Source: Brachionus plicatilis
Lineage: Eukaryota > Rotifera > Eurotatoria > Ploima > Brachionidae
Direction of reading: 5' to 3'
Assembly (NCBI GenBank): GCA_010279815.1
Contig: QEOQ01000697.1
Span: forward strand, 29,708 to 93,707
DNA: 64,000 nt
A model generated the notes under the pieces. That model ran no database searches. It had not been told where the DNA came from and was given only the letters and a program-made list of their open reading frames with translations. Positions 44,419 to 55,570 of the stretch are shown piece after piece (within the stretch, counting starts at the first letter, position 1; each line of letters opens with the position of its first letter). The position numbers were made by a program, and so were the translations under genes.

Positions 44419-44434
44419 TGGTAGCAGCGATAAG
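44419..44434 (+). other. Primer binding site
   Basis: TGGTAGCAGCGATAAG starts 3 nt after the LTR. Its first nine bases match the complement of an initiator-Met-type tRNA 3' end including CCA; the rest diverges. The primer tRNA identity is an inference. Confidence 0.5.
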
Positions 44435-44509
44435 TAAAAATGTCCACAATGAGTTTCTTTTCATTGCCAATATCCATGGAATATTGCGAAAGTTCAGGCA
44501 CTTGTTCAC

Positions 44510-46430
44510 ATGGTAAAAGCTCAGAACCACTTGGAAACCGATTTTCACTACCTTGAGGAAAATGGAACATTAGTAAATGGTTCTGAAGTAGAACAATCTG
44601 ATTGGTTGGAGAAAATAACGGCCACTAAGGCTCCTAAGAAACTTTTAATTAGTCTTCTGACCCAAAGAGCGGTACTTTTAGCAAAGAAAAAGGAACAGCC
44701 AGATGCAAGCCATCACAATAAATCAACACCCCAATCAAGCTTATCAACTACAATGGAAAGTACTCATCAACAACAGCAAATTATTGAACCAGACATGTCA
44801 CCAATGGAAAATAGGCTTTTTAATAGACGTCCACAGTTTAAGATGGATGATATCCCAAAACTATATGGTAACGACAAGGATAGAATTGAGGAAAGGATCT
44901 ACTTTGTCGAAACAGAGGCGGAAGACCAGGGAATTGATAAAAATAGATTAGTCACTGCAGTTAACAAATTTTTAAGAGGTAATGCTTTGCAATTGGTCAG
45001 GAATCTTAAGAAAAAGAAAGAAAACCTGACATGAGTTGAGTTGAAATCTCACCTGTTGGCCAGTTATGAGCCAGACGATGTCCAAAGAACTTTAAGATCC
45101 GAATTAAAGGCAATCAAATTGGACGTGAATTATAAGGAAAATGTTCTGAAATTCCAGCAAATTGCCAACAAAATCGAAAAAATAGATGAGTTCGAGTTGG
45201 TATGGATGTTTTTTGACGCGGTTGACCCCCGCGAGAGCTGAGTTGGAAAGCAAAAATGTCAAGACACTTGACGATGCTAAAACTCAAGCTAGGATATTCA
45301 GTAGGAGTACGTGGAGTGTTAATAAGCCAGTACCCGTTTATTATTCAAGAAACAATTATAAGAAGCGCTTAAAATCATTCTATAACTTAAGAGAGAAAGA
45401 AGTTGATAGAGGAAAAAACTTAAACAATAAAACAGATGATAAAGATAAAATCCCTGTCTGTTACAGATGTAAAAAACCAGGTCACATTAAAGTAGATTGC
45501 AAAGTGAAATTGTTTAGCGGCGAGAACAATAATAAATCAAATTTTGGAAGGAATCAAAACAAAGGAAAATGGAGCAACCCGAAGAAATCATACTTAGCAG
45601 AAGAAACGGAAGAACCAGAGTCAAACAATCGTAATCGTGATACTGAATACGTATACGTTTGCACAGCAGGTAACTTACTGAGAATAAATGGTCTTGTAGA
45701 CGGTAAACCAGTTAAGTTCGCTATCGACAGCGGATGCACAAGCTCTATTATTTCAAGAAAAACTGTAAATAATTTTGGATTAAGAATTTTACCATCCAGT
45801 TCGAAAATTAAAAAAGCTGATAATACAATAAGCATGGTAGTCGGCAAAACGGAAAAAATAAAACTGGACATTCAGGGTCATGTATGCTTTATGGAGTTTT
45901 TGATAATAGACCACGAGGATAACGACGGACTTCTAGGTCTCGATTGGTTTATGCAAACAGGTGCTAGTCTTAATCCTAGTCAAAAATTGATAAAATTTCC
46001 GAGCGAAATAATCTTGATGAACTCGGATGAAGACGAAATGGACACACTGCTCACGGAAGAAGCGTGTAGTATCAAATTCGCTGATGATTTTGAACTGTCC
46101 GAGGACGAATGGCCTCTAGAAAAATCAAAAACTAAATTGGTTATTAAACCACAGGAGGACCTAAAAGATAATGATCTCAACCACTTTAGGCAAGCTATTG
46201 ATGCTCTAAAAGATAGATTCGCAGCAGATGTAAGAGATCTTAAAAAATCTAATGTCGACAAGCATATCATTAAGCTAACAGAATACACCCAAATCTATAT
46301 CAGACCATACAGAAAGTCTGTTATGGAAAGAGACTATATTAGGAAAGAAGTTTAGTCCATGCTCGAAAACGATATCATTGAAGAATCAAGCTCACCATGG
46401 TCGGCACCAGTTGTTTGGATTGTCCAAAAA
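44510..46430 (+). pseudogene. gag-protease and beginning of RT of the LTR element (interrupted)
   Basis: The gag frame starts MVKAQNHLETDFHYLEENG and continues through a capsid-like region (PKLYGNDKDRIEERIYFVE). An in-frame stop occurs at 45032 and a frame change near 45235. It resumes with a CCHC zinc knuckle CYRCKKPGHIKVDC (45459-45500) and an aspartic protease with active site FAIDSGCTSSII (a DSG form) and GLLGLDWF. The first RT residues follow (HIIKLTEYTQIYIRPYRK, then a stop at 46353, then SSSPWSAPVVW). The conserved RT palm with its YxDD box, and RNase H, are not present. Confidence 0.75.
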
Positions 46431-46439
46431 GCAAATTAA

Positions 46440-47790
46440 AAGAATAGAGAAAGCAGCAACTCAGTATTATTACGATAGAGAAAAAGATGAAGTTTTTAAA
46501 ATGGGACGAGATAATGTTTCACGCCTGGTACCGAAACCTAGTAACAGAAGCGGTATTATTTTAAAAGCACATGTTTTAGGTCACTTTCAGGTAGAATCAA
46601 CAACTAAACGAATTAAAGAGGAATACTTTTGGAAAAACATGGAGAAAAACATTGAAGCTTTCGTACGAAGTTGCAAGTTGCGAAGTGTGTAAGAGAAATA
46701 ATTTAGCTCCTGCAAAGGAACATCCTGCGAAAGCCATTACCATTAATGGTATCTTTGATAGAATCAGAATAGATTTGGTATTTGGCCTACCAGTAACAGA
46801 GGAAGGCTTCACTGGAATAATGGTAATTACCGAATACTTAACCAAGTTCCCATATGCCGAACCTATTAAAAGTAAATCAGCCGAAGAAATAGCTAACATC
46901 TTATGAAAATTCATATGTATATTTGGACCACCAAGGGTGTTCATGTCGGATCAAGGTAAAGAATTTAACAATCAAATTGTTGATAATCTTATAAGACGAG
47001 TCGGGTCTGAACATGTCATTACATCCGCATACCACCCCAGAACCAATGGCCAAGTTGAGCGCTTGAACAAAGAAATAGTAAGTTGTTTAAGAAAACATTG
47101 TGAGCAAAACCCAGATGATTGGTCTAAATGGTTACCATTCGTTTTGTTTGCATATCGTACAAGAATACACTCAGCAACAAAGTTCTCCCCATTTGAACTA
47201 ATGTTCGGTAGAAAAATGAATGGATTCAACGATTAGAGTTCCATCGATCCCGATTTTAAACACGATGCAGTAGAAGAACGTGTTAAGCAAATAAAGGATC
47301 TGATCGATGATAAATACCCGACAGCACTCCAGAACATAGATAAAGCAAAATCCTCACAAATTAAGGCTCAAAATAATAATAGGCCTGTTATAGAGACAGT
47401 AATATATACTGGCTCAAAGGTATGGATCCGCGTCATGGGACTGAATGAATAATTCGACCCAAAATATCGGGGCCCGTTCACCGTTCTAGGTCAAACAAAA
47501 AATGGTAACTACATTGTCGAAGATGTCTTCAAGCAAAAACTGTCTGACACATTTCCACTCCAGAGATTAAAATTAGATAAGTCGCCTTCTACTAACGGGG
47601 GGAAGGACGAAGCTATTTTTGAAGGCGAAAAAATAATAAACCATCGACTGAATAAAAACAAAAAATATGAATTTTTAGTCAAATGGAAAAACTATTCACT
47701 TAAACATAATTCTTGGGAACCTATGGATAGTTTCTTGGGAAAGAAACCAATTGAAGATTATTGGTCAAAGTTAAACAAACCTGTAAAAAT
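46440..47790 (+). pseudogene. Integrase with C-terminal chromodomain (interrupted)
   Basis: After the deletion the frame resumes with the linker AATQYYYDREKD and the HHCC zinc domain (H..GHFQ..TTKRIKEEYFW, SC..C). The catalytic core follows: DRIRIDLVFG (first Asp), FMSDQGKEFNN (second Asp) and NGQVERLNKEI (Glu). Then come PFELMFGRKM and the GPFTVL C-terminal fold. At 47610-47765 a chromodomain reads GEKIINHRLNKNKKYEFLVK, then WKNYSLKHNSWEPMDSF. Chromodomains mark chromovirus integrases and can direct insertion to marked chromatin. A frame change near 46680 and stops near 46905, 47237 and 47450 show that it is inactive as read. Confidence 0.8.
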
Positions 47791-47822
47791 TTTGACGACC
47801 AAGAAAAACAAATGCCTATCAT

Positions 47823-49401
47823 GTGACATTTCCGATTATGTTGAATATTTTAATTACAATTTTATTCTTTCTCATAAAACCTTTGTCAACGGTAAGAATT
47901 AACGGAAGGTTTACTGTCTGTGAAACACCGGACCAAACTAATATTGAGAACACCCTAATTCTAAATACCGAAAAGGACTGTTATGCAAGTAATGCCACTC
48001 AAAAAGTTTTTGTTGAAAGTGACAAGAAATTTAGAAGAATGGACTTGCTTTTCAAACAATTACTAACCATAGATGGAAATGGATACGAATGTAGTAAACA
48101 GAAAATTATAATTGATGCATACGTGAACCTGTTTGGTTCAAGAAGCTCATCAAAAAGCATTCATAAGGTGGAAATTGGTAAGAAAGAATCAATGGTAAGT
48201 TCAAGGACATGTGAAGGATCAAAAATGTCCTATGAGAATGATGATTGTATATTTGATGATACGCCTAAAGAATTATTCAAGTGGCTTAGACCTGTAATGA
48301 GTTATGGATTTGTGTGTACTGTTAAAAGAGTTACCTTGAAAAGCAAATCAAACTTAATTTTCGATATCTGTGATATTAAACAATTGGAATGTAAACTTAA
48401 GTCGTCATTTGTTTACTGGACCAACGAAATTTCTGTCCATATCGACTTTATATGACAAATGGTTTAAATTTACCGTTTAATAATGTTTTTAGTAATACGA
48501 ATAGCGATCAGATTTTCAAAATAAACCAAACCTTTAACGAATGTGGTATAAAACTGTATGGTTCTACGGAAGGTTTATTTTTGACCTAAATCGTACAAAT
48601 TTGCCTAAAATCAAAGTTGATTTTGTAACAATTCTCGACCTTATCTTGGCAGATAGTGTCGGAATCGAACTCAAGACTTATACAGCTCTAGATAGATTGA
48701 AAGAAGTTCTATATGTAATATAGAACTGTCAAGCCTACGAACTTTCCGCCATCACAAAGACCAGTTTGAAATTTTATACGCTGGGAATAAAACTTTAATT
48801 ATATGTAAGGGATGGTATTATATTCGTGCCTAATTGCAAAACAAGTTATAGTGTTGAAGTCGAAAATTAGGACGGATGTACAAGAGATCCAAAGGTCTCG
48901 TTTGAATTAAGTGGCAAAAGAAATACCGGATACCTTAGTAAAAGTAATATTATAAGATATGATAATGAGGAACAATGCAAAGCTAAGAGACATTGGGTTA
49001 GAAAAATTAATAATAAAATAATATCAATTGATAAAAATGGAATTACTTGGTTGAAACCCAATCATTTAATATCAGTAAATAGCATCACTAGTGAAGTCGA
49101 ATCGTTAAAAATCAAACATGATATGTCGATTAATGATTTGATTAATCTAAATATAGAGCAATCGACATCTAAAAATCAAAATTTAGTTAATGAAGATTTT
49201 GATTACTCTTATTATTATCGAGGATTACTGTTCGGGTTAAGTCATTTCATAAATTGGCTAAAGAACTCGATGAGAAATGGTTTGCTGGTTATAATATCAT
49301 ACCTCATTATTAGTTTCATTATTATCATTGTTTTATATTTCATATGCGTAAAATGCAACTGTATTGTACTTCTTAAAAAAGCAATCGAAGAATCCACTTG
49401 A
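47823..49401 (+). pseudogene. Envelope-like third ORF of the LTR element (broken)
   Basis: A 210-codon frame begins with a hydrophobic signal-like segment (ILITILFFLIKPL) followed by a Cys-containing putative ectodomain. Further frames continue to about 48720. After a gap with stops, a last frame (49051-49401) ends in a strong membrane segment (LVIISYLIISFIIIIVLY) and a short Cys-containing cytoplasmic tail. Position between integrase and 3' LTR, signal at the start and a single anchor at the end are the layout of env genes in errantivirus-like elements. No fusion-protein family is recognised by eye, and the frame is interrupted. Confidence 0.55.
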
Positions 49402-49638
49402 CGTAAGAACGACAGCATACCTTAAACCGAAAGTGGAGGCAAAGTCACCGCCGAAACAGAAAATAATAAAGAAATGACAGAAACGTCAATCAAAGAAATC
49501 TTATGTTAGAACTAAGAATTTAATTTATTTTTATTTTGTTTATTTACTTTTTAAATATTTTTTTAATATAACAATTTACTTTCATGCACTGATGGATTTT
49601 AAAATCTTAAACAAGAATCATCAGAGACGATGATATCT

Positions 49639-49650
49639 AAAGAGCGGGGG
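49639..49650 (+). other. Polypurine tract
   Basis: AAAGAGCGGGGG lies 3 nt before the 3' LTR, the expected plus-strand primer site. Confidence 0.7.
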
Positions 49651-49653
49651 ATA

Positions 49654-49978
49654 TGTAATACACCCTACGTATCACTTGATCATCAGCTTCTCAACTGATG
49701 CGCAATGATAAGAAAGAATTAATATAATTGTCACGTATCTCAGAAGATAGACGCTTCTAGATGCTGATATAAACATTTATATAATAGCTCACATCTTGTC
49801 TTAATTATAAGCCCGTGTTCTAGACACGTACTCATGTGTATAAATAATGATTCCATTCTCAGTGCTTGGAGAGATATTTTAGTGATCACAATAACTATAT
49901 ATATTGTTAGAGCTCAACAATTATTTAATAAACTATTTCAAAGTATACTTGTTTTATCATTCATTAACCCGCCTTACA
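49654..49978 (+). repeat. 3' LTR (325 bp)
   Basis: Nearly identical to the 5' LTR; the two differences I see are G/C near position 8 and T/C near the end. Followed by the AATG duplication. Confidence 0.9.
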
Positions 49979-50148
49979 AATGGAACAAATTTGACCAGAA
50001 ACCGGTTCGAAACCGGTTTGTCCAAGCCGGTATCTTAATAAAATATATTTATTTTTCAAAAAATTTTTTCTTTAAGGTATAAGCTTTTTATTAAATCTAA
50101 AAGCTCAAAATAGATTTTTTTAAATAATTTAATAAGTAATAACAATCT

Positions 50149-50430
50149 GGTTTGAAAAAAAAAACAAGTTTCATAAAACGGTTGGTAAAAAAAAACAGTT
50201 TCATAAACCGGTTTGTAAAAAAAAGCAGTTTCATAAAACGGTTTGTAAAAAAAAACTGGTTTCAAAAACCGGTTTGAAAAAAAAAACAAGTTTCATAAAA
50301 CGGTTGGTAAAAAAAAACAGTTTCATAAACCGGTTTGTAAAAAAAAGCAGTTTCAAAAACCGGTTTGAAAAAAAAAACTGGTTTCAAAAACCGGTTTGAA
50401 AAAAAAAACTGGTTTCAAAAATTTGGTTCG
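50149..50430 (+). repeat. Tandem array of about nine 30-bp AACCGGTTT units at a hAT-like end
   Basis: Units of the type GGTTTGTAAAAAAAA plus CAGTTTCATAAACC repeat about nine times. Units 1-3 recur as units 5-7, giving a 120-bp higher-order period. Just beyond, at 50430-50456, the complement reads TGGTTGGTCGACCGGTTCGA, like hAT terminal inverted repeats. Matching sequence (AACCAGTTTATGAAACC) also precedes the LTR element at 44060-44082, so the LTR element split this element. Confidence 0.65.
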
Positions 50431-50585
50431 GTTTCGAACCGGTCGACCAACCATAGCTCAATATCAATTGTAATAAGAAATCTTAATTTCTGATATGTTG
50501 CTTACTTTTTTTTTTTTATTTTTACCATTTTTGTTTCTAATAAAGTTTCTAAAAACAGCAAATAAATTTTTTAATTAAGACAAAA

Positions 50586-50934
50586 AATTAGTCAACACCC
50601 CTTATTCGGTTAACCATAAATTCGATTTTTCATACAGTACTGCTACGAAAAACTGTTTTTACGTGAAATTACGTGAAATTACGTAATTTTACGTAAAAAG
50701 TAAAATTCCAAAAAATACTACTTTTTTTGAGAATTTTGACATTTTTTGACTTTTTTGAAAATTTTTGGTCCTGAATTCGAAAAAAAAAAATTACTTTTTT
50801 TCACGTAATTTTACGTGAAATTTTATTTAATGGTGGTAAATTTTTGTAATTTTTAGTAAAAAAAAGTATAAATCTATTTTTTATAATAAATTTTTATTAT
50901 AAAAATTTATTTATTTTTTTAATAAATAAATTTG
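50586..50934. repeat. ACGTAA-rich decayed repeat with a CCCCTTATTCGGTTAA border
   Basis: CACCCCTTATTCGGTTAACC near 50594 recurs as TACCCCCTATTCGGTTGAAT near 51224, in the same orientation, bracketing a LINE fragment. Segment 50640-50870 holds clustered ACGTGAAATTACGT and TTACGTAAAA motifs, like those of the foldback element at 40721-41278. Confidence 0.4.
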
Positions 50935-51222
50935 CTTCAATAGGTTGGTTTTTGGAGGAGTTACCTGAGAAAATGACTTGGCTACATTTTTCAGCAGCCA
51001 TTTTCATTATCGATTTAACCAGCCATCTCTCAAGTTTTTTAAAATAAGAGTTTATTGTAAAAGTAATTTTGCCAAATTTTTTGAAAATGAAGAAAGAAAC
51101 AAGATCGTCTGCAAAGAGAAGGGAGTAATTTTTGTTTTTTGAATGAACCTTTTGAATATCTTTGATAAAAATGGTAAAGAGTAATGGACTGATAACCGCT
51201 CCTTGAAGAACCTCTGATTGGA
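50935..51222 (-). pseudogene. LINE reverse transcriptase fragment
   Basis: The minus-strand frame reads SPLLFTIFIKDIQKVHSKNK, then NYSLLFADDLVSFFIFKK (catalytic FADD box). It is closely similar to the LINE at 5336-8700 and so probably the same family. Only the PQG-to-FADD portion is left. Confidence 0.7.
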
Positions 51223-51250
51223 TACCCCCTATTCGGTTGAATAATTGTTA

Positions 51251-51439
51251 ATGCTTACAAAAAATTCTTTTACTCTTACAGTATTTAAAAGATCGGCAAT
51301 TAAGCACTATGAATTAACAAAAAGTAAAAGAAAAACGGCTAACTACTTCCAGATTTCAAGGAGTGGTCTAATTAGCTGGCTAAAAAGTCGCGATTCAAAC
51401 TTTGATAAAGTCAAAAAGCGAATAGCCGAAACATTTTGA
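51251..51439 (+). pseudogene. pogo/Tigger-type transposase DNA-binding N-terminus
   Basis: The 62-codon frame contains VFKRSAIKHYELTKSKRK followed by TANYFQISRSGLISWLK, a helix-turn-helix of the psq/Brinker kind found at the start of Tigger-like transposases (A..YF.I....I..W). It is followed by KRIAETF and a stop. No DDE domain follows, so this is a fragment. Confidence 0.5.
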
Positions 51440-51844
51440 ATAAATGTAAACAAATAAAAGTGATTTCTTGTAAACGTCTTTTTGAATGATTTAATTGGAT
51501 GCTCAATGATTAGGTAGTTAACTTTAGAAAAATAGATTAAATTAACAATCCTCTTTTTCTAACGAACATTTACTTTTTCAAAAACCAATCAGCAAATTAT
51601 TTAGCATGATCAATGATCAGATCATTCATAAAACATGTCACTATAAACGCTTATTCCTTTTCAGTGAAAAATTTATTTAGGTGCATTTTCGACTTTTAGT
51701 TCATGTCACAGGTCAAATTTTTTAACCAGTGTTCGATATAAAAAGACATGTCTTAATTTTATTTATGACATGCCTTAAAAATCGAACAATTTCGTAAAAT
51801 GTGAATCAATTAAAGAGATTATAAAATAGTGCACATTTAACAGA
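51440..51844. other. AT-rich spacer
   Basis: No gene. A short GACATGTC...GACATG inverted motif near 51745-51775 is the only structure noticed. Confidence 0.4.
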
Positions 51845-53000
51845 CTCGATATCAACTGGTCTAAAACTTATGTTATGTTTGTTACCAATAAAAAGAACGT
51901 AGATCTTCCGAATGAAATAAATGTTGATGGCAACAAGATAATGGTAGTAAACTCAGTCAAACTTCTTGGCTTCATAATAGACAATAAACTCAACTTTAGC
52001 ACATACTGAAGTCACATAAGAAAGACTGTTAATATTAAATTACATTCCATAATAAGACTTTACTAACTACCTAGTGCAGTTAAACTTCAATTTTTCAAAT
52101 CATTTATTCTTCCATATTTCGACTACTGTGCAACACTATTTGGATATTTTCCAAAGGAAGCGATTCAGAAGCTTGCAAACTGCTACAACATTTGTCTATA
52201 CAAATTAAAAGGATTAAAATCAATAGTGCAAACATCTAAAGACTACAATAAATTGAACAATTTACTTGAAAAATATGGTTTGGCCAATTTTCAGCATAGA
52301 GTAATAGCCAGAACAACTGCGTTCTCTTTCAAAGTTTTAAATGATCCAAATGCTCCAGCAGCCCTAGCTAAGAGTCTAATCAGTAACGATCAAGTAGAAA
52401 AAAATACCGTCTAAAAAACATTGGACAGCTTCAAATTCCAAGAATCAGTGATCTCAATAACTATGGAATGAACACATTTGAGTTCTTTTTTAGCAAATTC
52501 ATAAACAACTTCTGTATAAAAGACATCAAATAAGAATTTCATTTTTTCAAATAACAACATCAACCTGATCTTTGACAAATTTGTAGAGTTGTTTGCCAAA
52601 TTTGATCTGTTTTATTACTGCTCTTACTAAAAATGAATGCAAAGCCTTGGACCTATAAGATAATTGTTTTCGTTCTTTATGTCAAACTCATCAGCAAGGC
52701 AACATATTTATTTTATTTTTAACTAAGCTAGCTTTCTCATCTTAAAATTAAATTGGATCACAAACTTTCTATTTTTACTTTATACTATTTCTATTTTTGT
52801 TGTATTTTTGTTTGTATTTATTTTTAAATTGTGTTTTAAACTAATTCATTATTAAATTAATTGTTTTATTCTTGTCTTATTATTATAATAGAAAAAGAAA
52901 CATTATAAACTAATTATTATAGACTTTTTTATCAATAAACGGATGCTGGCCTTTGATGACACAAGTCAGCTGGCCACATCGAAGAATTAAAAACTAGAGA
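51845..53000 (+). pseudogene. LINE ORF2 C-terminal part and 3' UTR
   Basis: Plus-strand frames read DINWSKTYVMFVTNKKNVDL, then VNSVKLLGFIIDNKLNF, then LPYFDYCATLFGYFPKEA, YNKLNNLLEKYGLANFQHR and PRISDLNNYGMNTFEFFFSK. This is the region after the RT active site of a non-LTR element, with stops near 52010 and 52062. The remainder to about 53000 (ending around GATGCTGGCCTTTGATGACA) looks like its 3' UTR. Confidence 0.7.
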
Positions 53001-55570
53001 AAATTTGGAACAACTTTTAGGCTTTAATTTTTTTTTCTCTTTTATTTCTCTTTGAAAAGCGTTCAAAAAAATTTTTTTTTCGACCCCCCTAAAAAATTGG
53101 CTTTTTGGGGTTTTCACATATGCAGATTACGAATTTGAGGTCGAAAATCGAATCCTAAGATAGTGTGGACGTTTTGCATTTCCCGAATTCATTAAAAATA
53201 CGCAATTTTAGAGGTTATTATGCCGTTTTATGGCATAGTCAAGCGATCCTTAAACCAGACGCAAAACGGTTAATTACCTATCGTATTACGAGTAATTAAC
53301 GCGTAATATTTTACTTAACTACGTAAAAATGGGTAAATAAAATGTTAATCACTAAAAATTTTGTAAAATGATTAATAAATTTTGATAATTGTGTGTAAAT
53401 TTTGAAATTTTAAGTGTTTTTAAGATTTAAATGTAAAAATTTCGAGAACATTATTAATTTTTTTTTGGAAAATTTTTATTATTTTTAAAAAGCACATTTT
53501 AGACCTTAAAACGGAATTTCATTTTTTTATTTTTTTTTAATCCGATTTGACGAAAGACCAATTCTAGTCTTAAGATAATTGAATTTCATGATCAGTTGGT
53601 GCCAGAATTTGAAAGTTTACTATCAAAAAAAAGTTATATAACTTTTTAGACTCAACTAAAAATTAATAATCAAATAAAAAATAAAAAGCAATTATTTATA
53701 CTTATTAATTATTGTTTGACTCCTCCTACGTTAATTCAATTATAAATGGTTTCTCTACCCTATTATTTTCTTTCTTTATTTCTCTTGTTTGCTCCCTTTT
53801 TTCCTTTTTTCACATTAATTTTATGTTACATTTTAAGGTTCGACCAAAGCCATTGACTGTCGTTTTTAATTATTTCCAGCATTTTGAAAGATAAATTAGG
53901 GTTTTAACGATTTCTTAAATTATTAAAAAATATAGCTAATAAAGATGCTAGCAATTATTAAATTATATTATCATCTTGACAATTTTATCAAATAATATAT
54001 AAAAAAAGTTTATTTTAATCTTTTTTAACCAAGCATAGTCTAAGTTATTAGAATTAATTTAATCATTTTTTCTATGTGTGCGAGACACGTGTAAAATAAA
54101 GAAAATAAATTTTGTGCTCATCGGTATCAAAAATTTTCTCTTTACAATCCATTTTACAAAATAATCATTAAGTTACTATCAAATATTAAATAAAAATTTT
54201 TTTTAATTTATATTTTTTCAATTTTTTGAATTAACGAATTCAATTTAAAAAAATTTCTTTAAAATATTTTTAAAATTCCCATAACCATTTTAACAAAAAG
54301 ATCAAAATTAAAAAAAAAAATACCAAAAACAATATGGTTTAATTTTTGTTATCATCTTTGATAACATAAAATGATAATAACAATTTAGTTATCAGAATGT
54401 TAACATAACCGGTATAGTAGCAAATGATAACATAATATGTCATCACCTGACAAATTACGTATGTTTCGTTCATTAAATTATCGTAATTAAGAGTAGAATT
54501 GCGTAAAAAAATTTAAGAAAAGCGAAATTACATAATTGTAATTTATTCAATTTTTTTGTATCTTAAAAAACTAAAAAATTTAAATAAGGATATTGGACAT
54601 AAAGATTACAAACGTAAAAAAAGTAAGAAATTAAAAGATTTTACGTCTAAAGTCTTTTAATTTGAAGGAGCATTAATTCGAAACTTATAAAAAGTAAATA
54701 TTAATAAAAAGCCTGTAAAAATCATAAATTCACCGGATATTACGTAAAATTAGGTAAATTTTCAACATTTACGTAAATAATTGTAAAACAAAAAAGTCTA
54801 CATAATCTAAAGGCTTTGGCGTTTTTTGAATAATATTTTCACTGAAAATATTAATTACTAATTTGAGGAAAAAAAATAAGATTTTACCAAAATTTTAATC
54901 GTGAAAATTTTAATTTTGCCTTGATTTTACAATTAAAAAGAAAACAGGGAAATTTTCTATTTCAAAAGATAAAGTTTAAAAATTTGAAAATTTGGATCTT
55001 AAAAGGAATTTCGAATCAAACAACAACATTTGGACTATTCTTGGTCCTTTTAGAAAAAGTTGACTAAAATTAAGTAAAAGCTTGTTATGAATTTTTAGAG
55101 TTTTTTAGTTAATATTGATTTGTAAAAAGTGATTTAAAAGAAATTCGAACATTTAAAATTCAAAAAATTGTATTTAAATATTATACAAATTTAAATAAAT
55201 TTATTAAATTTCAATCAAAATCTAGAATCTAGAATTATTTTTTAATTTGAACATTTTGTGATAGACGCAGAGGCGGTGGTGTATTTCCCTACATTGATTG
55301 ACTCATTTGAATAAAATGATGCAGCTTTTAATTTAAGTAAAATTGAACAAATTTGGGTAGTAGTTAACTTTATCCCTGAAAAGTATGTAGTGGTCTTAGT
55401 GTGCTTTATCAGCATGCTGTAATTCATTTAAAATAATTAAACATTTTAAAATTTATTTTATTAAAATTATTATTAAAAATTCATGCTTTATAAAAATCAA
55501 TGTAAACTGAAATTTTTAAGAAAAGGCTACATTCATTTTTTAATCATCTAAATTTTTTTTAAATGAATTA
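53001..55570. other. AT-rich intergenic region
   Basis: No supported gene. A GTTATCA/TGATAAC-rich patch lies at 54345-54455. TTACGTAA-type motifs recur near 53290-53330 and 54735-54790. The 61-codon minus frame at 55242-55427 has no recognised domain. Confidence 0.45.

Larger units (their letters stand above)
44091..49978 (+). mobile_element. Ty3/gypsy-type LTR retroelement with chromodomain and env-like ORF, RT-deleted
   Basis: The 325-bp LTRs (44091-44415 and 49654-49978) run TGTAATA...CCTTACA and differ at only about two positions. AATG flanks both sides (44087-44090 and 49979-49982). A PBS follows the 5' LTR and a purine tract precedes the 3' LTR. The internal order is gag, zinc knuckle, protease, start of RT, then a jump to the H2C2/integrase region, chromodomain and env-like frame, all plus strand. 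Several in-frame stops and a missing RT/RNase H block make it non-autonomous. It is inserted in a hAT remnant. Confidence 0.85.

Noticed and set aside
45554..46288. Minus-strand ORFs across the LTR element protease region
   Set aside because: Antisense of the gag-protease frame.
50149..50430. 30-bp direct repeats resembling CRISPR
   Set aside because: Units are contiguous with no unique spacers, in a eukaryotic hAT-like element.
52932..53117. 61-codon minus-strand ORF
   Set aside because: Falls in what looks like LINE 3' UTR and flanking homopolymer sequence; no domain.
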